From Rubrobacter sp. (GTDB lineage: Bacteria > Actinomycetota > Rubrobacteria > Rubrobacterales > Rubrobacteraceae), in NCBI GenBank assembly GCA_013697825.1, contig JACCWD010000033.1, positions 1 to 34,745 of the forward strand: a stretch of 34,745 bases of DNA. The letters are read 5' to 3'. This document shows positions 29,825-34,745 of the stretch, piece after piece (within the stretch, counting starts at the first letter, position 1; the number at the start of each line of letters is the position of its first letter). The position numbers and the translations under genes were made by a program. A model generated the notes under the pieces. It saw only the letters and a program-made list of their open reading frames with translations, searched no databases and was not told where the DNA came from.

Positions 29825-30691
29825 GCTACGACGTTCACAAACCTCGACAGCGTCGGCGTCTCGGGCATCTCCGATGGGAACGCGACGCTCGACTTCACCG
29901 TCGAGGGGAACACCTTCACCGGGGCGCAAAACGCCGACGGGACATTGAACAACGCGAGCGACAACGCCGTCGAGTTCACGAGCGCGGCACAGTCCACGCT
30001 CCGTTTCGCCATCAAAAACAACACGATGATAGACCACCCGAACACCGCCATAGACCTCGGCGCGAACCAGACATCGAGGTTCGATGGGACGATCACCGGG
30101 AACACCATCGGCGACGGCTCCCCGGCCTCGGGTTCGCAGAGAGGGAACGGAATAGCCTTCGCCGCCGACGACGATTCGACGGCGGTCGCGAAGATAGACG
30201 ACAACGACATAAGCGGGATCGAGACAAGCGGCATAGACGTCCTCGCCAACGAGGGCTTCGAGTCTTCCCCGACGCCCGAGGCGCATGTCGCGATCACAAA
30301 CAACACCATAAGCACGCCGAGGGACACCGAGCGGATCGAATACAACACCATCTTCATGCAGGCGCAAAACAACGGGAAGATCTGCGCCAACGTGCGCGGC
30401 AATGCGGCCGCCGCCGGATCGGGGCCATTCTACGGCTCCGAATCGAAGTTCTCGAAGGCGATCCACGCCTCGCAGTTCATTGACGGCAATATCGGAGGCG
30501 CGAACCCGGACTTCCGCATCGAGCGTTTGAACGGCGCGAGCGTGGACGAAGCGACCGTCGTGAGCCACCTCGCAAGCGAGAACCCGGCATCGGCCTCCAC
30601 CGCCGCCTCGATAGACCCGCCCGGTTCCTCTCCGTTCACGGGCGTGCCGGGCGGGACGTGCCTCACGCCGACCGAGCCGACGTTGCCGTAA
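29825..30691 (+). CDS. 3' part of the giant gene: end of the beta-helix (shifted frame)
   Basis: In the second frame the sequence resumes with TTFTNLDSVGVSGISDGN and continues with beta-helix rungs such as NNTMIDHPNTAIDLG, ITGNTIGDGSPASGSQRGNGI and ITNNTISTPRDTERI, ending in TEPTLP. No start codon with a ribosome-binding site is present, so this region is only the displaced C-terminus. The first frame stays open to 30483 but is Arg/His-rich shadow sequence. Confidence 0.75.
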   Translation, partial: ATTFTNLDSVGVSGISDGNATLDFTVEGNTFTGAQNADGTLNNASDNAVEFTSAAQSTLRFAIKNNTMIDHPNTAIDLGANQTSRFDGTITGNTIGDGSPASGSQRGNGIAFAADDDSTAVAKIDDNDISGIETSGIDVLANEGFESSPTPEAHVAITNNTISTPRDTERIEYNTIFMQAQNNGKICANVRGNAAAAGSGPFYGSESKFSKAIHASQFIDGNIGGANPDFRIERLNGASVDEATVVSHLASENPASASTAASIDPPGSSPFTGVPGGTCLTPTEPTLP

Positions 30692-30719
30692 AGCGAGAGG
30701 GAAAGGAGGAACGAGAAAC

Positions 30720-31220
30720 ATGGCCGAGCCGTTTTTGTCGGAGATACGCCTCATGTCCTTCCAGTTCGCGCCGAAGGGATGGGCGTTGTGCAACGGGCAA
30801 CTTTTGCCGATCAACCAAAACCAAGCCCTCTTTTCGCTGCTCGGGACGACGTTCGGGGGGGACGGGCGGGTGAACTTCGCCCTCCCCGACCTCCGCTCGC
30901 GAACCCCGGTCCACACCGGAAGCGGCCACACCCTCGGGGAGCGCGGCGGTGAACAAGCGCACACGCTCTCCATCGCCGAGCTTCCCACCCACACCCATAC
31001 GATGAACGCGACGGCGAACAATGGTTCGCAAGCATCGCCCTCGGGCGCGCTCCTCGCGAACGCGGGGAGCGGCGTGTACGCGGGGCCGCAACAACTCGTG
31101 GCGATGAACGCCGGAGCGGCGACGAACACCGGAGGGAGCCAGGCCCACTTGAACATGCAGCCGTTCCTCACGCTCTCGTTTTGCATCGCTTTGCAGGGAA
31201 TCTTCCCGAGTCCAAATTAG
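30720..31220 (+). CDS. Phage tail collar (MdpB-like) protein 1
   Basis: A 166-residue protein with the phage tail collar domain at its N-terminus: EIRLMSFQFAPKGWALCNGQ, then LFSLLGTTFGGDGRVNFALP and DLRSRTPVHTG. A His-rich LPTHTHTMNA segment follows, and the C-terminus is MQPFLTLSFCIALQGIFPS. The family is named from phage tail fibres and from the cyanobacterial microcystin-dependent protein MdpB. Free-standing chromosomal members are of unknown function. There is no signal peptide, so export, if any, uses another route. AAAGGAGG precedes the ATG. It starts 28 bases after the giant gene and is the first of three paralogues, each with its own ribosome-binding site. Confidence 0.92.
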   Translation: MAEPFLSEIRLMSFQFAPKGWALCNGQLLPINQNQALFSLLGTTFGGDGRVNFALPDLRSRTPVHTGSGHTLGERGGEQAHTLSIAELPTHTHTMNATANNGSQASPSGALLANAGSGVYAGPQQLVAMNAGAATNTGGSQAHLNMQPFLTLSFCIALQGIFPSPN

Positions 31221-31230
31221 AGGAGAAAAG

Positions 31231-31734
31231 ATGGCGCAACCTTACGTCGGTGAAATACGGATGTTCGCGGGGAACTTCGCCCCGGCGGGGTGGATGTTCT
31301 GCGAGGGGCAACTCCTCCCGATCTCCGAGAACGAAAGCCTCTTCCAGCTAATCGGGACGACGTACGGCGGAGACGGACAAAGCACCTTCGCCCTCCCCGA
31401 CCTCCGGGGGCGGCTCCCGATCCATCAGGGAAACGGCTTCATCCTCGCCGAGACCGGAGGAGCCGAGGAAACAACGCTCACGACGAACCAAATCCCCGCC
31501 CATTCCCACCCGCTTCTCGCCTCGGCATCCCCCGCCGCACAAGAATCCCCGGCGAACGCCGTGACCGGACAAATCCCCGGCGGAGCGAGATTGTACGGGA
31601 CGCAAAGTCCGGGCGACATGGCCGCGCAGTCGGTGGGTTCGGTGGGCGGCAGCCAGCCGCACACGAACTTCCAACCGTACCTTTGCGTGGACTTCATCAT
31701 CTCATTGTTCGGGATCTTCCCGAGCCAAACTTGA
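31231..31734 (+). CDS. Phage tail collar (MdpB-like) protein 2
   Basis: This 167-residue paralogue lies only ten bases after the first. The collar block is closest to the family consensus of the three: GEIRMFAGNFAPAGWMFCEG, QLLPISENESLFQLIGTTYG, DGQSTFALPDLRGRLPIHQG. The middle has a single IPAHSHP, and the end is NFQPYLCVDFIISLFGIFPS, where Val-Asp-Phe-Ile-Ile replaces the common Leu-Asn-Phe-Cys-Ile. GAGGAGAAAAG before the ATG is a good ribosome-binding site. Divergence between the three copies is well past recent duplication, so a hetero-oligomer of three subunits is a reasonable inference. Confidence 0.93.
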   Translation: MAQPYVGEIRMFAGNFAPAGWMFCEGQLLPISENESLFQLIGTTYGGDGQSTFALPDLRGRLPIHQGNGFILAETGGAEETTLTTNQIPAHSHPLLASASPAAQESPANAVTGQIPGGARLYGTQSPGDMAAQSVGSVGGSQPHTNFQPYLCVDFIISLFGIFPSQT

Positions 31735-31759
31735 AAATATAGAAAGTGGAGGAGAAAAC

Positions 31760-32284
31760 ATGGCAGACCCGTTTGTGGCCGAAATCCGGATCTTTCCGTT
31801 CAATTTCGCCCCGAAGGGATGGGCGTTTTGCAACGGGCAACTCATGCCCATCTCGCAAAACACCGCGCTCTTCTCGCTCCTCGGAACCACATACGGCGGA
31901 GACGGCAAATCGAACTTCGCCCTCCCCGACCTCGAAGGACGCGCCCCGATGCACCCCGGACAAGGCCCCGGACTCTCCCTCCACGACCTCGGAGAGACGG
32001 GCGGAAGCGAAACCGTGACGCTCCTCCAAAGCGAAATACCATCCCACGCCCACGGAGCGAAGGCTTCATCGCGCCCGGCGACGGAGAACGACCCCGCCGG
32101 ACAATATTTGGCGGCCGGCACGGGCGGCATTCAAGCATACAACCCGAACGCGCAAAACCTCACGCAAATGGCCCCAGAAACTCTCGCCCCCGCCGGAGGA
32201 GACGCGCCCCACAACAACCTCATGCCATACCTCACCTTCAACTTTTGCATCGCCCTTCAAGGCGTCTTCCCTCCCCGCCCATGA
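31760..32284 (+). CDS. Phage tail collar (MdpB-like) protein 3
   Basis: The third paralogue is 174 residues and begins 25 bases after the second. Its N-terminus (AEIRIFPFNFAPKGWAFCNG, QLMPISQNTALFSLLGTTYG, DGKSNFALPDLEGRAPMHPG) and C-terminus (NLMPYLTFNFCIALQGVFPP) are closer to copy 1 than to copy 2. The usual His-x-His segment is reduced to IPSHAHGAK. GGAGGAGAAAAC precedes the ATG. Its stop overlaps the start of the acetyltransferase as ATGA, so the two are translationally coupled and the enzyme may act on one of the collar proteins. Confidence 0.93.
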   Translation: MADPFVAEIRIFPFNFAPKGWAFCNGQLMPISQNTALFSLLGTTYGGDGKSNFALPDLEGRAPMHPGQGPGLSLHDLGETGGSETVTLLQSEIPSHAHGAKASSRPATENDPAGQYLAAGTGGIQAYNPNAQNLTQMAPETLAPAGGDAPHNNLMPYLTFNFCIALQGVFPPRP

Positions 32285-32775
32285 AGACCCGGACGCCGAA
32301 CATAACCCTCCGCCCCGCCGAGACTTCCGACGAGGAGTTCCTTTTCCGGGTATACGCGAGTACGCGAGAGGAAGAGCTTTCGGTCGTGGCATGGAGCGAA
32401 GCCCAAAAAGAAACCTTCCTCCGCTCGCAGTTCGACGCGCAAAGCCGCCATTACCGCGAACACTATCCGGGGGCGGAGTTCGATGTCATCGTGGCCGACG
32501 GGAGTTCCGCCGGACGCCTTTACGTCGCCCGGTGGAAAAACGAGATCCGGATAATGGACATCGCCCTCCTCCCCACCCGTCGCGGCGCGGGAATCGGCGC
32601 GAAGCTCCTCGAAGACCTCATCTCGGAGTCCGAAAGCTTGGGAAAGCCGCTCACCATCCATGTCGAGCGTTTCAACCCGGCGATGCGCCTTTACGAAAGG
32701 CTCGGCTTCCGAAAGAAGGAAGACAAAGGCGTGTACCTCCTCATGGAGAGACGACCGAAAGGAGGCGAGGGATGA
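32281..32775 (+). CDS. GNAT-family N-acetyltransferase coupled to the tail-collar genes
   Basis: A 164-residue acetyl-CoA-dependent acyltransferase. The opening ITLRPAETSDEEFLFRVYAS is typical of GNAT strand 1. The acetyl-CoA pyrophosphate loop is in LLPTRRGAGIGAKLLEDLI (R-R-G-A-G-I-G), and the C-terminal part is HVERFNPAMRLYERLGFRK. The ATG overlaps the stop of the third collar gene in ATGA and has no separate Shine-Dalgarno, so it depends on upstream translation. That tight link suggests a role in modifying a collar protein or a partner. The acceptor is unknown. The 205 bases after it, up to the DUF6916-like gene, show no convincing gene. Confidence 0.9.
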   Translation: MKTRTPNITLRPAETSDEEFLFRVYASTREEELSVVAWSEAQKETFLRSQFDAQSRHYREHYPGAEFDVIVADGSSAGRLYVARWKNEIRIMDIALLPTRRGAGIGAKLLEDLISESESLGKPLTIHVERFNPAMRLYERLGFRKKEDKGVYLLMERRPKGGEG

Positions 32776-32980
32776 CGCCGAGCAATGCGGATCGCCGCCC
32801 TCGCCGGGAAAGGCTCCCCGCCGCGATACGCGCCAAAGCGACAAGCACCGATGGCGCGTCTCTACGAGGCCGCAGTCGGGCGCGGGGGTGCGATGCCATC
32901 CACGCCGGAGCCAGTATGAACGCCGAGACGCTCCATCCGCCGGTCATCGGCCATCCGAATGGTATTTCCCGAAGCCTCCA

Positions 32981-33280
32981 TCACGTGAAAATCGCCTCAT
33001 ATCCCATCCCCTCGCCGTCCGGGCCGACGGGTACGAGGAAAAGCGCGAATGCCCCGATGCCCTCGTGTTCGACCTCGTATGTGCGCTGCGAAAGAGGGAT
33101 GTCTTTCGGGCCGCGAAACACGAGGGAAAAAGGTTTTCTCGGTATCGCGTTGGTGTTTTCGCCGCCGAGTTCGGTGGCCGAGACGAGGATGATCTCGACG
33201 TGACTCGTCCCGCCCGCGAGAACCCGGAACACATCGCCGACACATTCCGAGAAGGTATGGATGGTGAAGTTTTCGAGCAA
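32981..33280 (-). CDS. Small DUF6916-like protein
   Basis: A 99-residue protein that starts LENFTIHTFSECVGDVFRV and contains FSLVFRGPKDIPLSQRTYEV, then EHEGIGAFALFLVPVGPDGE and GMGYEAIF. From memory this matches the short family DUF6916, which I associate with bacterial tail-collar clusters; its function is unknown. The start is a TTG at 33280 preceded by GGAGGG five bases upstream, a strong ribosome-binding site that supports the call. It is the only minus-strand gene of the accessory cluster, divergent from the Tat-exported binding protein across 71 bases. There is no signal peptide or cysteine. Confidence 0.8.
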   Translation of the reverse strand: MLENFTIHTFSECVGDVFRVLAGGTSHVEIILVSATELGGENTNAIPRKPFSLVFRGPKDIPLSQRTYEVEHEGIGAFALFLVPVGPDGEGMGYEAIFT

Positions 33281-33351
33281 AGCGTCCCTCCGAAGTATGG
33301 ATCACGAGCGTATCGTACACCGCCCCGAAACCATAGAGAAGCGAGGAGAAA

Positions 33352-34641
33352 ATGAGCGAGAATCTCAAACCGGAACGCATCTCCCGACGTAACTTCCTGA
33401 AAACCGCCGGAATGGCGACGGGCGCTTTGACGATACCGCCACTCCTCTCCGCCACGCTCTCGGCGGCTCCGGCGGAGGCCGCGCCGAAGCGAAGGCGGAA
33501 GCGGCGGAAGCTCCCTCCGCTCGACGTGGCCGTGCTCGCGCCGCCATCCAGGATATGCCCCTCGCTCGGGCGGGATCTCACCTCGGGAATGCGCCTCCGC
33601 TTCGCGCAAACCCGCGCCTCCGGCGGACGGACGCTCCGGCTGAAATTCGCGGACGCGGGCATCGGAGAGGGACGGGCGATGCAAACCGCGGAGAAAGCCA
33701 TCGAAGGCGGCGCGGCCCTCACCGTCGGCTTCGTCCCCCCGAGGCTCGCCGCGAACCTCGCCGCCGCCTTCGAGAAGAAAAACAAAGCCTTCATCGCCCT
33801 CGACACCGGCGCGGACATCGCTCGCCGGGACGAGCCGGAGTCCTCGAACTCCCTCCTTCTCTGGCGGAGCGAGTTCGCCTTCGGCGGGTGGGCCGCGAAA
33901 AACCTCGGACAGCGGGCGGTCACTTCGGCCTCCGCATACGACGGCGGCTTCGATGCGTACCACGCCTTCCGCCTCGGCTTCGAGGGGGCGGGAGGTGAGA
34001 TGCTCGGAGAACACATCACGCACCTTCCCGGAAGAAGCCCGGATCTCTCCGTCCCGCTCTCCGAGATGAAACAAACCGCCCCGGATTTCGTGTATGCGGC
34101 GTATTGCGGCAAACACGCCGTCGAGTTCGTCGGCGCGTACGCAAAGGCAGACCTCGAAAACATTCCCCTCGCCGGATCGGCGTTCCTCGCCGACGAGTGC
34201 ATACTCGCCGAATTGGGGGCGTCCGCCCTCGGCATAAAAACATGCCTCTCGTGGGCATCCGGCCTTCAAACCGCCGCGAACCGCCGCTTCGTCGCCGAGT
34301 ACCGCAAAAAAGAGCGTCGGGCTCCCGGAGCCGTCGCGGCTCTCGGATACGAGACGGCGGCCATGATCTCCGCCGCCCTCGAAGCCTCGAAAGGAAACCC
34401 GAACGCCCGCTTCCGAACCGCCCTCGCGAACGCCTCCATAATCGCCCCCCGAGGCCGCGTGAAAATGGGTCCCACAAACCTCCCCGTCCACATACGCGAA
34501 GTCCGAAGGAGCGGCAAAACCATCGCCAACGCCGTCATCGCCCGAGCGAGCGCGAATGGCTCCGAAGAAAGCCTCGCCGCGCTCCGGGGCAGCCCGAAGA
34601 CGGGCTGGCTGAACACGTATCTCACAGCGGGTTGCTTGTAG
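33352..34641 (+). CDS. Tat-exported LIVBP-type ABC substrate-binding protein
   Basis: A 429-residue protein with a twin-arginine signal: SRRNFLK at residues 11-17, then a hydrophobic stretch to ATLSAAPAEAAP with cleavage expected near residue 43. A very basic PKRRRKRRK follows. The rest is a type I periplasmic-binding fold of the branched-chain amino acid/urea (LIVBP) kind: LDVAVLAPPSRICPSLGRDL at the opening, an AEKAIEGGAALTVGFVP segment, DFVYAAYCGKHAVEFV, LAGSAFLADE and VAALGYETAAMISAAL. No permease or ATPase is adjacent, so it may be a stand-alone sensor or belong to a remote transporter. GAGGAGAAA precedes the ATG. It is next to the DUF6916-like gene and followed by an IS630 transposase. 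Confidence 0.88.
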   Translation: MSENLKPERISRRNFLKTAGMATGALTIPPLLSATLSAAPAEAAPKRRRKRRKLPPLDVAVLAPPSRICPSLGRDLTSGMRLRFAQTRASGGRTLRLKFADAGIGEGRAMQTAEKAIEGGAALTVGFVPPRLAANLAAAFEKKNKAFIALDTGADIARRDEPESSNSLLLWRSEFAFGGWAAKNLGQRAVTSASAYDGGFDAYHAFRLGFEGAGGEMLGEHITHLPGRSPDLSVPLSEMKQTAPDFVYAAYCGKHAVEFVGAYAKADLENIPLAGSAFLADECILAELGASALGIKTCLSWASGLQTAANRRFVAEYRKKERRAPGAVAALGYETAAMISAALEASKGNPNARFRTALANASIIAPRGRVKMGPTNLPVHIREVRRSGKTIANAVIARASANGSEESLAALRGSPKTGWLNTYLTAGCL

Positions 34642-34667
34642 GTTGATCCTCGTGGATACTTCCGGCC

Positions 34668-34745
34668 ATGAAACCATATTCGAAGGATCTCAGGTTGAAG
34701 GTGTTGGAAGCGGTGGATCGCGGCATGGATCGCAAGGAGGTCGCG
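34668..34745 (+). mobile_element. IS630-family transposase, N-terminal fragment at window end
   Basis: An ATG at 34668 opens 26 codons that run off the right edge. The residues MKPYSKDLRLKVLEAVDRGM followed by DRKEVA match the start of the helix-turn-helix of IS630-family transposases. No clear terminal inverted repeat can be defined in the 26 bases between the binding-protein stop and this start. Completeness of the element cannot be judged. Confidence 0.85.

Larger units (their letters stand above)
24016..30691 (+). pseudogene. Giant secreted Ig/cadherin/PKD and beta-helix surface protein gene, broken by one stop and one frameshift
   Basis: Read through its two lesions, this gene would encode about 2,224 residues: a signal or anchor segment, some ten beta-sandwich modules and a long parallel beta-helix. 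The first lesion is a TGA at 25312-25314; reading continues in the same frame on both sides with family-typical sequence. The second is one extra base at about 29824, after which the beta-helix continues in the +1 frame to a stop at 30691. Such proteins are extracellular adhesins or surface-layer components. Either the gene is decaying, or it makes separate fragments, or the two changes are assembly errors. Codon use and domain quality look uniform throughout, arguing that any inactivation is recent. The tail-collar genes follow directly. Confidence 0.85.

Noticed and set aside
29825..30483. Continuation of the giant gene's first frame beyond the frameshift
   Set aside because: It remains open but turns abruptly Arg/His-rich, while the neighbouring frame continues beta-helix rungs. 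It is a shadow frame.
30720..32284. Prophage or contractile injection system
   Set aside because: Only collar-domain proteins are present. No sheath, tube, baseplate, spike, ATPase, capsid, terminase, integrase or lysis genes occur within the window.
32772..33203. Open frame starting ATGACG at 32772 that overlaps the GNAT stop by ATGA
   Set aside because: The overlap is attractive, but the product is Arg/Pro/Ser-rich without recognisable domains and most of it lies antisense to the DUF6916-like gene, whose strand has a strong ribosome-binding site and family motifs.

Overview
This is GC-rich bacterial DNA with dense coding, GTG and TTG starts, several apparently leaderless genes and actinobacterial gene types: the TreX/TreZ/TreY trehalose route, an AlkZ-like glycosylase, a Rip3-like site-2 protease, and secreted proteins with Ig-like and phage-tail-collar domains. 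A deep-branching actinobacterium such as Rubrobacter or a relative fits best. That is an inference from gene content; no rRNA marker is present.

Positions 1-14620 hold housekeeping and transport genes. In order they are: a partial metallophosphoesterase overlapping an apparently solitary beta-class DNA methyltransferase (both minus); a DAHP synthase preceded by what looks like a complete transcription attenuator; a BtuF-like binding protein and an S2P/CBS protease (minus); a family A DNA polymerase without a 5' nuclease domain and interrupted by a 359-residue LAGLIDADG intein; an EamA exporter; an AlkZ-like glycosylase; an SDR protein; TspO; an MFS transporter; a GH13 alpha-glucosidase; and a secreted CAP-domain protein.

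Positions 14630-23669 are all minus strand: treX-treZ-treY, then tenA behind a TPP riboswitch, then a medium-chain dehydrogenase. TreX debranches glycogen, TreY converts the maltodextrin end to trehalosyl, and TreZ releases trehalose. The spacers in this block contain palindromic word-like repeats, one of which fills the treX-treZ spacer exactly.

Positions 24016-34641 are an accessory, surface-type region. A secreted protein of about 2,224 residues (Ig/cadherin/PKD-like domains followed by a beta-helix) is broken by one in-frame TGA and one +1 frameshift. After it come three tandem phage-tail-collar (MdpB-like) genes, a GNAT acetyltransferase that overlaps the third by ATGA, a small DUF6916-like gene on the opposite strand, and a Tat-exported LIVBP-type binding protein. 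An IS630-family transposase begins at the right edge. No phage head, packaging or lysis genes are present, so the collar genes look like a domesticated extracellular module rather than a prophage.

The strongest items for follow-up are the aromatic-rich leaderless leader peptide and attenuator before DAHP synthase, the PolA intein, the tail-collar cluster with its twice-broken giant gene, and the palindromic spacer repeats of the trehalose operon.
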